Assembly (NCBI GenBank): GCA_963676875.1
Contig: OY781436.1
Coordinates: 2,170,001-2,234,000 of the forward strand
Direction: 5' to 3'
Source of the DNA: UBA6244 sp963676875
GTDB taxonomy: Bacteria > Bacteroidota > Bacteroidia > Bacteroidales > F082
DNA length: 64,000 nt
Of the stretch, positions 33,574 to 43,909 are shown piece by piece (the stretch's first letter is position 1; every line of letters begins with the position of its first letter). Below the pieces are notes generated by a model. That model was not told where the DNA came from. It did not search any database and worked only from the letters and a program-made list of their open reading frames with translations. A program made the translations under genes and the position numbers.

Positions 33574-35712
33574 ATGAAAAAAACTATCGTACTTTTTCTT
33601 CTGTTACCCCTGATATTCATAGGGTTTACGCTTCCCGCACAGGACAAACTCCTCACACCGGAAGATGCCATTTACATGAACCGCGCCCTGTATCCCGGTA
33701 GAATCAGTCAGTTGCAATGGATCGGACAAACCGACAACTATGTGTATGCCAAAGAGAATGCCTATTATCAGGTGAAGGCCCGCAAAGGCACCGAAACCTT
33801 GCTGCTCGATTTGGATATGCTCAACAAAGGAATGAATAACCTTGGTTTGGATTCATTGAAAAGGCTTCCTTCCATGGATTTCTTTGGCGATGATCAAGCC
33901 CGTTTTTCCGTGAAAAACAAATACTTTGAATATCAGCTGGATGCACAAACCCTCACCCAGGTAAATGAAATACCCGAAGAGGCTAAAAACATTGAATTTG
34001 AGAAATATACGAGGTTTATTGCTTATACCATTGGAAACAATCTCTATTATTCCGTTGACGGAAAATCAACACAAATTACCAACGATTCCGATAAGGGTAT
34101 CGTCAACGGACAAACTGTGCATCGCGTGGAATTCGGTATCACCAAAGGGATTTTCTGGTCGCCGGAAAGCAAAAAGCTGGCTTTTTACCACAAGGACGAA
34201 ACCATGGTATCAGACTATCCGTTGGTGGACATTACCACACGCATTGCGGAAGTGGAAAATACCAAATACCCCATGGCCGGCATGACCAGTGAACAGGTAA
34301 AACTAGGTGTTTATGATTTGGAATCAGGAAAAACGGTGTATATGAAAACCGGCGAGCCTCTTGATCAATATCTGACTGCCATCACCTGGGGGCCGGAAGG
34401 AAAACTGGTGTATATCGCCCTGCTGAACCGTGAGCAAAACCATCTGAAACTAAATAGTTATGACGCTACCACCGGAGATTTTGTACAAACACTTTTTGAA
34501 GAAACCGACCCCCATTACGTGGAACCTGAAAATCCGCTGTACTTCCTTCCCAACCAAAAAGACCATTTTGTTTGGTTCAGCGAACGTGACGGATTCAACC
34601 ACCTTTACTTGTATAATACCAAGGGCGAGCTGATTCGCCAATTGACCTCCGGAAATTGGCTTGTTACCGGCATTCTGGGATTCAGAGGAGAAAAAATATT
34701 CTTCACCGGAACCAAAGAAAGTCCGCTGGAAAACAATGTATATTCAGTTGAAATCGAAACAGGGGAAATAATCCGAATCAGTCCCGATCACGGCACCCAT
34801 AGTGCCATGGTAAGCAATTCCGGGAAATATATTCTGGATATTTATAGCAGCACCGACGTAACCCGTGAATACAAGTTGCTCAACAACAAAGGCAAAGTGC
34901 TTCGTGTTTTACTCGAAGATAAGAATACCCTGGCCAATTACAACTTGGGTAAGATGTCGATTTTTACTTTGGACGCCCAAGATGGAACACCCCTCTACTG
35001 TCGCATGATTAAACCCATCGATTTCGATTCCACCAAAACCTATCCGGTGATTGTGTATGTTTATGGTGGCCCACATGCCCAGCTGATTGCCGATTCGTGG
35101 TTGGGAGGAGCCGGTCTGTTTTTAAACTACCTGGCCGAGCAAGGATATTTGATCTGGACTTTGGACAACCGCGGATCTGCCAACCGTGGCCGTGATTTCG
35201 AGCAAGCCATTCACCGCAAACTGGGACAACTGGAAGTGCAGGATCAGATGGTAGGCGTCAATTATTTGAAATCGCTGCCCTACGTTGATTCAGAGCGCAT
35301 TGGCATTGATGGTTGGAGTTATGGCGGATTTATGACCATCTCGCTGATGCTCGACAATCCGGGTGTATTTAAGGTGGGTGTTGCCGGCGGTCCGGTTATC
35401 GACTGGAAATACTACGAGGTAATGTACGGTGAGCGTTACATGGACATGCCGCTGGAAAACCCCGAAGGATACGAAAATTCGAGCTTGTTGAACAAAGTGG
35501 ACAGCCTCCAGGGAAAATTGATGATAATTCATGGAACCAAAGACCCTACGGTGGTTTGGCAACAAAGTCTGGCCTTTTTACAAGCTGCCATCGAAAAGCG
35601 CAAGGATATCGACTACTTTGTGTATCCCGGACACGGCCACAATGTGAGTGGCAGGGACAGAGCCCATCTTTACGAAAAAATTACCCGCTATTTCAACGAC
35701 TATTTGAAGTAA
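33574..35712 (+). CDS. Secreted dipeptidyl-peptidase IV-like serine peptidase (S9)
   Basis: The 712-residue secreted peptidase has a signal peptide (to about LPAQ), a DPP-IV-type beta-propeller and a C-terminal alpha/beta-hydrolase domain. The triad is Ser592 in GWSYGGF, Asp667 in GTKDPTV and His699 in PGHGHNVSG. VYGGPHAQLI and DNRGSANRGRDFE are typical of prolyl oligopeptidases. It removes N-terminal dipeptides, often Xaa-Pro, from peptides in the periplasm. I chose the ATG at 33574 because it gives a proper signal peptide, whereas 33553 adds seven charged or polar residues. Confidence 0.92.
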   Translation: MKKTIVLFLLLPLIFIGFTLPAQDKLLTPEDAIYMNRALYPGRISQLQWIGQTDNYVYAKENAYYQVKARKGTETLLLDLDMLNKGMNNLGLDSLKRLPSMDFFGDDQARFSVKNKYFEYQLDAQTLTQVNEIPEEAKNIEFEKYTRFIAYTIGNNLYYSVDGKSTQITNDSDKGIVNGQTVHRVEFGITKGIFWSPESKKLAFYHKDETMVSDYPLVDITTRIAEVENTKYPMAGMTSEQVKLGVYDLESGKTVYMKTGEPLDQYLTAITWGPEGKLVYIALLNREQNHLKLNSYDATTGDFVQTLFEETDPHYVEPENPLYFLPNQKDHFVWFSERDGFNHLYLYNTKGELIRQLTSGNWLVTGILGFRGEKIFFTGTKESPLENNVYSVEIETGEIIRISPDHGTHSAMVSNSGKYILDIYSSTDVTREYKLLNNKGKVLRVLLEDKNTLANYNLGKMSIFTLDAQDGTPLYCRMIKPIDFDSTKTYPVIVYVYGGPHAQLIADSWLGGAGLFLNYLAEQGYLIWTLDNRGSANRGRDFEQAIHRKLGQLEVQDQMVGVNYLKSLPYVDSERIGIDGWSYGGFMTISLMLDNPGVFKVGVAGGPVIDWKYYEVMYGERYMDMPLENPEGYENSSLLNKVDSLQGKLMIIHGTKDPTVVWQQSLAFLQAAIEKRKDIDYFVYPGHGHNVSGRDRAHLYEKITRYFNDYLK

Positions 35713-35726
35713 GATTAACACCAATG

Positions 35727-35759
35727 CATTTGGCCGAAAGCAAGCCTTTTGGCCAAATG
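35727..35759. terminator. Hairpin after the DPP-IV-like gene
   Basis: CATTTGGCC at 35727-35735 pairs perfectly with GGCCAAATG at 35751-35759. The following bases TGTTTGTT are T-rich but not a pure T-run, so it is a likely though weak terminator. Confidence 0.55.
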
Positions 35760-35813
35760 TGTTTGTTCCGGAAATTGTTCGTACTTTTAAAAACTTAATT
35801 TCATAATTGCCCT

Positions 35814-37316
35814 ATGTTGAGAAAAGTTTTGTTTGCCCTGCTTTTAATTCTTTCGTTGTTACCCGTCAGAGGTCAGGTTTTTGAACGTATAAATACTGAT
35901 ATGAAAGGTGTTATGGAGCCATTGGCAGCATGGATATCTTCCGACGACGGTATCCGGCCTGAAGCGTTTTTGTCAGGAGAATACTATTACAAAGACAAAC
36001 AAGTACTCGTGTCGCAGTTGGCCAAATCAAACAACCAACACAAATTCTATCAGGCAACCAGTCCGTTTCCTGCATTGTATCGAGGGGCTGTAGCCGCTGC
36101 CGACTACGACAAAGATGGTGATGACGACGTAATTATGACGGGTGTCACCAAGGAAGGATCACTTTTAATCCGGTTGTTCCGACGCGAAGACAACAACCGA
36201 TATACCCAGGTACGGGAACTTTTTACGCCCGTTTCGGATGGATCCATCGAATGGGGCGATTTCGACAACGACGAAGATTTGGATTTGTTGATCGCCGGCA
36301 AGGAATTCAACAACGGACTTTCTACCCGAATTTATCGAAATGATAAGGGTATCTTCACCGATATCAGCACCGGAATACCCGGAATTTACAATGGTAATGC
36401 CACCTGGGCCGATATGGACAAGGACAAGGACCTGGATGTGCTCATCACGGGAGATGCAGGCAAACGTCCTTTTACTGCCATTTATCGTAACGACAAGGGC
36501 AAGTTTGTGAAACTGGCTGCCAATCTGATCAACCTGAAAAACAGTGCTGCCGTTTGGGGCGATCTGGATAGCGACGGTGATCTGGACATTCTGCTGAGCG
36601 GCGAAGACGACAAGGGTTTCCCGGTTTGCGTGGCTTACCGCAACGAAGCCAATACCTATTTCAAACAAATGGAGGTGGCCATGCGTCCCTTAAAAAATTG
36701 TACCATCGATTTGGGTGATTTCGACCACGACGGCGACCCGGATGTGGTGATGACCGGCGAATCGCTGGAAAGGTCTTATACCCTAGTGTATCAAAATAAT
36801 GGAAATTTCATGTTCGAATCGGTGATCTCCGGAATACCCGGTGTAAATGCAGGTACGGCCCTTTGGGGCGACTACGATATGGATGGCGATCTGGATCTGT
36901 TGGTTGCCGGGCTCACCATTTGTTACGATTTTGTGGGACAAATTTACCGCAACAACCTCAATCCGGTAATTGAAGATGATACCGAAGATATATTTATCGA
37001 AGCCCCCATCACCAACCTCAACAACGGGCCATTCTACTATTATGTTTTTTCGTCGTGCTATTGCGATCCCCTTGGGGGAGACAGTATTGATTATCATGTG
37101 TATGTGAGCAACATACACCTGCAAAACCAACGCTACGAGCTTAATTATGATTTCAACGATTTGTTGATTAAACAAGTACCCAACTGGGCACATACCGATC
37201 GCGGATATCGCACATCCAATGGGTTTGCCACCAAAAGAGAGGCAGAAGAAGCTCGTTTACAACTCATCGAATCTTATCGTTCCAGCGATTACCATGTCCA
37301 CTATATCAATTGGTAA
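35814..37316 (+). CDS. Secreted FG-GAP/VCBS repeat protein with SPOR-like tail
   Basis: The 500-residue protein has a signal peptide ending in VRGQ and at least six calcium-binding FG-GAP loops of the form DxDxDxDxDxxxxG: DYDKDGDDDVIMTG, DFDNDEDLDLLIAG, DMDKDKDLDVLITG, DLDSDGDLDILLSG, DFDHDGDPDVVMTG and DYDMDGDLDLLVAG. These make a seven-bladed propeller. The last 110 residues, ending in GFATKREAEEARLQLIESYRS, look like a SPOR-type fold, which suggests peptidoglycan contact. No T9SS domain is seen. A TACTTTTA box precedes the gene. Function is unknown; it is probably an envelope adhesin or scaffold. Confidence 0.78.
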   Translation: MLRKVLFALLLILSLLPVRGQVFERINTDMKGVMEPLAAWISSDDGIRPEAFLSGEYYYKDKQVLVSQLAKSNNQHKFYQATSPFPALYRGAVAAADYDKDGDDDVIMTGVTKEGSLLIRLFRREDNNRYTQVRELFTPVSDGSIEWGDFDNDEDLDLLIAGKEFNNGLSTRIYRNDKGIFTDISTGIPGIYNGNATWADMDKDKDLDVLITGDAGKRPFTAIYRNDKGKFVKLAANLINLKNSAAVWGDLDSDGDLDILLSGEDDKGFPVCVAYRNEANTYFKQMEVAMRPLKNCTIDLGDFDHDGDPDVVMTGESLERSYTLVYQNNGNFMFESVISGIPGVNAGTALWGDYDMDGDLDLLVAGLTICYDFVGQIYRNNLNPVIEDDTEDIFIEAPITNLNNGPFYYYVFSSCYCDPLGGDSIDYHVYVSNIHLQNQRYELNYDFNDLLIKQVPNWAHTDRGYRTSNGFATKREAEEARLQLIESYRSSDYHVHYINW

Positions 37317-37332
37317 CCCGACAGTGTTCTGA

Positions 37333-37608
37333 TCAGCCTTTTTTACGAAACCTAGTGAAAATGATGGCTCCCAAGGCTTGACCCAGAAAAAATGCCGACA
37401 CTAAAAATGGATAGGTGATGATTTCAAAGCCTAACTCAAACAGGTATCGAACCAAAATAACCAACGGAACCGGCAAGTGAATATACAGAAACCACTTGAG
37501 CGACAATTTTTTTTGCCCTGCCCGCAGATATCCGAAAGGAAAATTAATAATGAAGGTGACCAAAGTGGCCATCAACAACGACGCCGTGATATGAAAATTG
37601 AAATTCAT
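37333..37608 (-). CDS. Small membrane protein, DUF2798-like
   Basis: The 91-residue protein has about three hydrophobic helices with a basic C-terminus (FTRFRKKG). It resembles short membrane proteins of the DUF2798 type, but I cannot confirm this. It converges with the FG-GAP gene, with 16 bases between them, and lies downstream of the arylsulfotransferase-like gene on the same strand. Confidence 0.6.
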   Translation of the reverse strand: MNFNFHITASLLMATLVTFIINFPFGYLRAGQKKLSLKWFLYIHLPVPLVILVRYLFELGFEIITYPFLVSAFFLGQALGAIIFTRFRKKG

Positions 37609-37647
37609 AATCCTATGCTAAACAAGATGAATCAGGCAAATTCACAA

Positions 37648-39810
37648 CTATCTTTTAATCAGTTTTTTAACCGTGGTTACTTCCGTATTCGCAAATTTCA
37701 GTTGTAAGAAATACACTCCATTGGCCAACCCATTCATGTCCACTTGAATAGCTGATTCACGGGTGTCCATTTTTAACATGACCTCGCCCAACACATTACA
37801 AAGACTTACCTCTTCGATAACAGATTCGGGTGAGCTGACATACACTTTTCCATAAGTGGGATTGGGGAAAACCGTTACCCTTGAATTATTAATATCACCC
37901 ACAGCCTGTGGCTCCACAGTAGATCCTTTGAGTACAATCTGCCGGGCAACGCGCTGTGACAAGGTATCGCTGAAATAGCTGTCGTAATTTAAAGTCAATA
38001 CATCCTCAAATTCCTGAACTCCCAGGCCATCAGGAAAAAAACTGATGATGATATTTTTTGTTTCGCCCGCTTGCAGGCTAAACGGAAGCTGAGTTTGTAA
38101 AGTGAATGCCGGCGAATGATTGGTGGCACTATTGATGGTGATTTCGTGGTCGGCGTTGTTGGTAACCACAACAATCATTGGCCAGGGGATATAGTCGTCG
38201 TAGTAGCCATAATCAATGGTGTCGAGGCTTGTGGTAAAGAGCCCGGTAGCCCAGTTGTCGCGGAAAGCCTGATAATTCCAAATGCTGTCTGGATAGTTCA
38301 ATTCCCATTGTATGTTGTTGTCTTGATCTACTTCCACGAAGGCCTCCGGCCATTTTAATCCCCAGCATATGAGCGAATTACCATTTTCAAGACGGTGATT
38401 GCTTCCGGTGGCCGTTCCGAAAATGGCAGGATCGTGTACATAGTTCCATACCAGTGTAGCGGTATAATTAGTTACGTCGAGTTGGTACTCTACTCCCTGA
38501 CTAAACTGTGGGGTGTGAAAATTTCCGTTGTCGTATACAGTGATGTTGCCATTTTCCAGCTGACGGGCGTCGTGTTGTTTAGAAAAGCCGATGGTGTCGT
38601 TGGTAAAAGTAAACATGTTGTTGATGGCATGCAGCCCGAAGCGCCAAATTACCTCGCCCGTGTTTCGGTCTATTTTCGTTACTTCGTCCATACCCCGACA
38701 GCTAATCAGTATTTGGTTGTCGTTGGTAAGCGCAATGGAGTTCCCGTGCACATAATCTATTTGAGCCGAGGTAAAGTCGATGTGGGTGCCATCGAGGATG
38801 TCAAAATGATCCCAGCTTCGCCATTGGAACAACACATTGTGGTCGGGATCAAGTTCCTGAATAATGAGTCCGATAACCGTAGCATTGGGATTGCCTCCCG
38901 GGAAAACCGTATCCATGCCCACAGGTTGGGGGTCATAGGCTATCAGGAGATGATTTCCGTTTTCGAGCATGGCAATGCCGTGTTGGTCGATGTTGTAGCC
39001 GTTTCCCATGGTAAGTGTATCCACGAAATCGTAGTGGTTGTCAAGAACATACCACCTGTTGAGCGAGGGGTTGGGATTGGAGAAAGAACAAAATATTAGT
39101 CGATCGTTGTAGGTTTTTTGAAAAAGGTTGGAAACGAGACCCCATTCGCGAAAGAACAGCGGATCGCCATATTTATCTAAAATCACATTATATTGATCAT
39201 AAGGAGCATCTCCTCTGGGTCGTGGTGTGGCAAAGGTGTATCCCGGAGCGGGCGCCAGATTGGTGGTAATAGTAGGGCTCATATACCGCTCGGGCAAACT
39301 GTAATCACCGTACGTAATAAGTTGATTAGTGGATTTTTCATTTGACTTGATCATGGGCGATTCCTGTACAAAAGGGATGGTCTGTTGTTCCTGATCCATA
39401 TAGTATTTGGCCAATAAATTCAGGTTGTCCATAGGTTTTGTGGTAAACGAAAATGAAGTGCCCGCCAACACATTTCCATGTAATGTGCGGATACCCGAAT
39501 GGAGCACCACTTGTACTTTATCTCCCAGAGCAAATGGTTTTTCGGGATTGAAAATAATGGTTTTGCCATCGTTGGCCAATTGAACGCGGCATGCAATCGG
39601 GCCACTGATCTCGCCATTCAGTTCAATCAATTTACTGTTTAAACTGGCCGGGTCGACAGCTTCTTCACCACGAAAAGCAATGGATTGTTCCTGATTAATC
39701 CATTTTGATCCAGGCATGGGCGATATATAGCTCCATTGGTTTTGTGACAGCACTTGTCCGCCTGAAAAAACAAACAGCAAACTCACGATAATCGAAAATA
39801 TAAATTTCAT
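37648..39810 (-). CDS. Arylsulfotransferase-like secreted protein with T9SS sorting domain
   Basis: The 720-residue protein has a signal peptide (to about QVLSQ), an N-terminal Ig-like region (residues about 30-130), an arylsulfotransferase-type propeller (about 170-520) and a C-terminal T9SS domain (VFPNPTYGKVYVSSPE, then SLCNVLGEVMLKM, ending NGVYFLQLKF...KKLIKR). The propeller has the family histidines in NIDQHGIAMLENGNHLL, YVHGNSIALTND, SKQHDARQLENGN and GSNHRLENGNSL. Such enzymes transfer sulfate between phenols, though many Bacteroidota members are untested. Its secretion by T9SS would place it outside the cell. Confidence 0.85.
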   Translation of the reverse strand: MKFIFSIIVSLLFVFSGGQVLSQNQWSYISPMPGSKWINQEQSIAFRGEEAVDPASLNSKLIELNGEISGPIACRVQLANDGKTIIFNPEKPFALGDKVQVVLHSGIRTLHGNVLAGTSFSFTTKPMDNLNLLAKYYMDQEQQTIPFVQESPMIKSNEKSTNQLITYGDYSLPERYMSPTITTNLAPAPGYTFATPRPRGDAPYDQYNVILDKYGDPLFFREWGLVSNLFQKTYNDRLIFCSFSNPNPSLNRWYVLDNHYDFVDTLTMGNGYNIDQHGIAMLENGNHLLIAYDPQPVGMDTVFPGGNPNATVIGLIIQELDPDHNVLFQWRSWDHFDILDGTHIDFTSAQIDYVHGNSIALTNDNQILISCRGMDEVTKIDRNTGEVIWRFGLHAINNMFTFTNDTIGFSKQHDARQLENGNITVYDNGNFHTPQFSQGVEYQLDVTNYTATLVWNYVHDPAIFGTATGSNHRLENGNSLICWGLKWPEAFVEVDQDNNIQWELNYPDSIWNYQAFRDNWATGLFTTSLDTIDYGYYDDYIPWPMIVVVTNNADHEITINSATNHSPAFTLQTQLPFSLQAGETKNIIISFFPDGLGVQEFEDVLTLNYDSYFSDTLSQRVARQIVLKGSTVEPQAVGDINNSRVTVFPNPTYGKVYVSSPESVIEEVSLCNVLGEVMLKMDTRESAIQVDMNGLANGVYFLQLKFANTEVTTVKKLIKR

Positions 39811-39839
39811 ATGATACTTCGAATTAAATTTTGTATTGA

Positions 39840-40628
39840 TTAAAATGCATAGCCCAATGATATCCCAAAGCGAAAACTGGGAAAACCCATACTTCCCGAA
39901 AACTTTTGGCTGGTTGATGGTTTCATATCAAAATCGCCCTTTCCTCCAAAACGTTCGATAACAGAATTAACGTAATCTTCCACGTCTTTTTTCGCAGATT
40001 CGGTAATTTCACCATTGAATTCGTTGGTAAGTTTAAGGAAAGAATATCTGGGGCCAAAAAACAGAAAATCAACCGTAAAGCGTTTGGAAATAACCAGTTG
40101 ATATCCCAATTGAATACCGACACCCAACTCCCGCAATCTGGCATCTGAAATAAAATATGAAGGAACACTGTCGGGTAGCTGATGTTTAAAATTGGCACTC
40201 GATTGGTAAACGTTATACCTGAAGTAGAGTCCTGTATAGAAACCCGCAGGTAAGTTTTCTTCGCACGTTTTAAGATAATATCTAAATTCAGGTGTAATGC
40301 TGTAACCGTTAATACTGCCTATATCCGCGGTGAGGTTATAATCGTTGGCTTCAAAAAGTTTCTGGCTCTTGCCCGACGACTTCACCCCGAAACCAAGCGA
40401 AGCGGTAACATTGGGATAAAACGCACGCTCGTAGTACAACGATATATTGTTGAACAGCATGGCCATCACATTGATTTTCGGGATATTGTTGTATTGGTAG
40501 TTGGTTTCAAAAAACTTTAGCTTTTTGGGAGTTTCTGTATGTATGGAATTGGATTGTGCTCGCAGACCCGGTGCAACGGCTAAAAATAGTCCCAACAATA
40601 GAAATTTAACGAGTACAGGTGTTTTCAT
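39840..40628 (-). CDS. Outer-membrane beta-barrel protein
   Basis: The 262-residue protein starts at the ATG at 40628, which gives a good signal peptide ending in LRAQ; the open frame extends upstream to 40709 but without a signal peptide. The mature part alternates hydrophobic and polar residues and ends in a phenylalanine (SLGYAF), as typical for outer-membrane barrels; aromatic girdles such as FYTGLYFRYNVY are seen. It resembles small DUF3575-type porin-like proteins. A TATATTTG promoter box lies 18 bases upstream. Confidence 0.7.
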   Translation of the reverse strand: MKTPVLVKFLLLGLFLAVAPGLRAQSNSIHTETPKKLKFFETNYQYNNIPKINVMAMLFNNISLYYERAFYPNVTASLGFGVKSSGKSQKLFEANDYNLTADIGSINGYSITPEFRYYLKTCEENLPAGFYTGLYFRYNVYQSSANFKHQLPDSVPSYFISDARLRELGVGIQLGYQLVISKRFTVDFLFFGPRYSFLKLTNEFNGEITESAKKDVEDYVNSVIERFGGKGDFDMKPSTSQKFSGSMGFPSFRFGISLGYAF

Positions 40629-40646
40629 GACGAAATCTTTAAGAAA

Positions 40647-40654
40647 CAAATATA
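40647..40654 (-). promoter_or_regulatory. -7 promoter box TATATTTG
   Basis: On the minus strand TATATTTG matches TAnnTTTG, 18 bases before the barrel-protein ATG at 40628. It supports the shorter start of that gene. Confidence 0.5.
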
Positions 40655-40873
40655 TGTATAAACCATGATGCATATCCTTTTTGATAGGGTAAAAATTGGG
40701 CTTCATCAACTATACATAAATCATTCGTGCCCTACAAAATGGATTTGCCGGACAATTAAAACTTATGAGAACACCTGATGTTTTTATATTGCCCACATTA
40801 TTTAACAATAAAAATTGTATTTTTAACGTCTTAAGTAAGTTAAAGAAACTCCTGATATCGTCACGCTTAGCCT

Positions 40874-43800
40874 ATGCCAGTAAATATTCGTATCAGAATG
40901 ATTGTTTTTGTAGTCTTTGTATGCTTTTCGGCTTATTGCCCAAAATCAGTTGTGGCACAAACCGACGAATCGGGTTTTTCATCTTCGCTGAAGGCTTTGT
41001 CGGAAAAAACAAACGCAGAGTTGTTGGATTATGCTCAGCAAATTCGCCGGAGATCCATCGATTCAGCGATATTAATCACACAGTTGGCCTATCGTAATGC
41101 CCTTTTAGAGAAACGATTGGATGATCAGGTTAGTGCACTTATTCACTTAAGCGAATTCAATCTCCAGGGTGGCAACATGCAAAAAGCCTACGAACAACTG
41201 AATATAGTTAGAGAACTGGTCGAAAACGTTCACGACAACCGAATTTTGGCCGTCGTTAATGCTGGTTATGCACGCATTGCTTATATCGAACGCGAATTTA
41301 AAAGCTGTTTGCAGCATTATTTTGAAGCGCTCCGCTATGCCGAACTAACCCACGACTCATACTTTATTGGCGACCTTCAATTTAAAATTTCCAAAATATA
41401 TTTTGCACTCAGCGATTATGAAAATGCATCCTATTATCTGAACAAAGCCTTACGAAGTGAATATGCCCAAAAAGCTGCAAATCTTTACCGGCTGCAGTTA
41501 AACAGGGGCAATCTGTTTCTGGCTCAAAATCAAGATGATTCGGCTTTTCTAGCCTACAACCAATCGATGCAGACAGTACAAAAAATACCCAACAACGAAA
41601 ACGATCTGGGCGCAGTTTGGGAATTTTTAGCTAAATATCATATCCGAACCAATCATCTCGAAGAGGCTATCCAGGCCTCTGAAAGAAGTATACAATTTTA
41701 TACCCTCAGCGGTAGTCTGGAGCGTATCGCGACATTATACACTTACCTCGCCCATATTTATTCGCTTCGGGACGATTACAAAGAGGCACTGTACTACAAT
41801 AAAAAAGCGTTGGCAATCCGAAACGAAGTCGGAATTAAATATCTAATAATGAGCTCGTTAAATAATATCGGAAGCGATTATATTGAATTAGGCAATGCCG
41901 ACAGTGCCATGGCATATTTTCGCAAAGCCCTTAGCCTCAAGCTCGACAATAAAAGTGACTATTACGTTTCGTTAATTTATAAAAACATCTCGAAACTATA
42001 TATACAAAATGGTAATCATGAACTGGCATTGGATTATTACAAGCTGTTTCGCGATTACGAGGATTCCGTTGCCATGAGTAAAAACAATAAAAGCATTTCA
42101 GAAATGCGTATCAAGTTTGAGCTCGAAAAAGAGATAAATAAATCGAAATCGCTCCAATTAACTCAATCCAGAAACATTCAGATAGCCCTGATTATTTTCA
42201 GTTTTTTATTGCTTTTATTGCTGTTTTTAGTCATTCGTCGCTTTCGCGAAAAGCGTAAGGATAATCAACTACTTCAATTGAAAAACAAAACAATCAATGA
42301 GAAAAACCAACAACTCGACAATGCTCTGGGCGAGCTAAAAATAAATGAGCAGAAATACCGAACCCTGGCCGACAACATTCCGGGAATTGTGTTTCGATTA
42401 ACATTGAAACCCAAAGAAAATATTGTGTTTTATAACAAAAGATTTACCGAACTAACCGGGTTTAACGAAAAAGAATTTGAACAAAATCACGACCGAACGT
42501 TGTGCAAAATGATACTGGCCGAGGATTTGAAGTTGGTAAAAGAAGCACGCGAAAATGCCGTTACACAAAAACAACCCTACAATATAATCTATCGGTATGT
42601 GCACAGTGGAAGCAACATCAAATATTTCAACGAAATTGGAAAGGCTGTAGCTGATACACCTCCCGATTCACCGGCTATTGATGGAGTAATTTTTGATGTG
42701 ACCGATAAAAAAATAACTGAGCATGAATTGCTTTTGGCCGTGGAAAAAGCCCGCGAATCAGATCGGTTGAAATCAACTTTTTTATCCACCATTTCCCATG
42801 AATTGCGCACACCCCTTAATGCCATTATCGGGTTTTCTAACCTGATAGATAGCGACACTCCCGCGGAACTTATCATGGACTACGTGAACGTGATAAGAGG
42901 AAGTGGCGATCATTTGCTGGAGTTGGTAGAGGATTTGTTCGACATTTCACTTATCGAAACCAACAACCTCACCATCCATCAATCTTCGGGAAAAATTGGA
43001 GATACGCTCAGGCTGGTTGATAACCTGATACGGGCCGAAAGAAAAAAAATGATCAAGGAGGAAGTGGAAATTAATCTATTGGTACCAAAGGATAAAGCCC
43101 ATATCATTTATACCGATTTGCGTAAGCTGAAACAAATCCTGATCAACCTGTTAAAAAATGCGTTGAAATTTACACCAACAGGGAAAATCGATTATGGATT
43201 TACTGTTGAAAAAAAAGGTGGGCGGACGTACTATCAGTTTTTTGTGAAAGACACAGGTATTGGTATTCCTGCCAACAAAGTGAATGTTATTTTCGACATA
43301 TTCAGGCAAGTAGACGATACCGATTCCAGAATATATGAGGGTGTTGGCATCGGACTTTCGGTAGTAAAACGATATGTGGAGATGTTGGGAGGCCGAATAT
43401 GGGTAGATACCACTTTTGGAAAAGGGTCTTCCTTCTTTTTCACTCTTCCCGCTGACATACAACAGGAAGAAACACCACCGACAGAGGCACTACCAAAAAT
43501 TTTACAAAAAAAGACCAAGACCAAAACCATTCTCATTGCCGAAGATGTGCCTTCTGCATTCACACTACTTAAAATTCTACTCGAAAAAGAAGGATACAAC
43601 ACCTTGTGGGCCAAAAATGGCAGACAGGCCGTGGAATTTTGTCAAACCATCCCCGAAATACAATTGGTGCTCATGGATCTCAAAATGCCCGATATAAGTG
43701 GTTTTGACGCTACCCGGTTCATCAAGAAGGACTTGCCCAATTTACCCATCGTAGCCCAAACTGCCTATGCTGTGGAAGGCGACAGAGAAAAAGCCATGGC

Positions 43801-43882
43801 CGCGGGTTTCGACGAATATATCGAGAAGCCCATTCAAAAATCAAGACTATTTCAGGTAATTAATCAACTGTTTAACAAATAA
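40874..43882 (+). CDS. TPR-containing hybrid histidine kinase
   Basis: This 1002-residue membrane sensor has a signal peptide, a periplasmic TPR array (about residues 60-420), a transmembrane helix near 435-455, a PAS domain (about 490-610, with LADNIPGIVFRL), a HisKA domain with ISHELRTPLN (His about 641), an ATPase domain with NLLKNALKFT and GVGIGLSVVKRY, and a C-terminal receiver domain with LMDLKMPD (Asp about 935) and YIEKPI. No helix-turn-helix output is present, so it must act on another regulator by phosphotransfer. It is not of the SusR-type hybrid class. No partner regulator is adjacent. Confidence 0.93.
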   Translation: MPVNIRIRMIVFVVFVCFSAYCPKSVVAQTDESGFSSSLKALSEKTNAELLDYAQQIRRRSIDSAILITQLAYRNALLEKRLDDQVSALIHLSEFNLQGGNMQKAYEQLNIVRELVENVHDNRILAVVNAGYARIAYIEREFKSCLQHYFEALRYAELTHDSYFIGDLQFKISKIYFALSDYENASYYLNKALRSEYAQKAANLYRLQLNRGNLFLAQNQDDSAFLAYNQSMQTVQKIPNNENDLGAVWEFLAKYHIRTNHLEEAIQASERSIQFYTLSGSLERIATLYTYLAHIYSLRDDYKEALYYNKKALAIRNEVGIKYLIMSSLNNIGSDYIELGNADSAMAYFRKALSLKLDNKSDYYVSLIYKNISKLYIQNGNHELALDYYKLFRDYEDSVAMSKNNKSISEMRIKFELEKEINKSKSLQLTQSRNIQIALIIFSFLLLLLLFLVIRRFREKRKDNQLLQLKNKTINEKNQQLDNALGELKINEQKYRTLADNIPGIVFRLTLKPKENIVFYNKRFTELTGFNEKEFEQNHDRTLCKMILAEDLKLVKEARENAVTQKQPYNIIYRYVHSGSNIKYFNEIGKAVADTPPDSPAIDGVIFDVTDKKITEHELLLAVEKARESDRLKSTFLSTISHELRTPLNAIIGFSNLIDSDTPAELIMDYVNVIRGSGDHLLELVEDLFDISLIETNNLTIHQSSGKIGDTLRLVDNLIRAERKKMIKEEVEINLLVPKDKAHIIYTDLRKLKQILINLLKNALKFTPTGKIDYGFTVEKKGGRTYYQFFVKDTGIGIPANKVNVIFDIFRQVDDTDSRIYEGVGIGLSVVKRYVEMLGGRIWVDTTFGKGSSFFFTLPADIQQEETPPTEALPKILQKKTKTKTILIAEDVPSAFTLLKILLEKEGYNTLWAKNGRQAVEFCQTIPEIQLVLMDLKMPDISGFDATRFIKKDLPNLPIVAQTAYAVEGDREKAMAAGFDEYIEKPIQKSRLFQVINQLFNK

Positions 43883-43909
43883 ACCTCTAATAATTTGCTC
43901 AGACTACAT

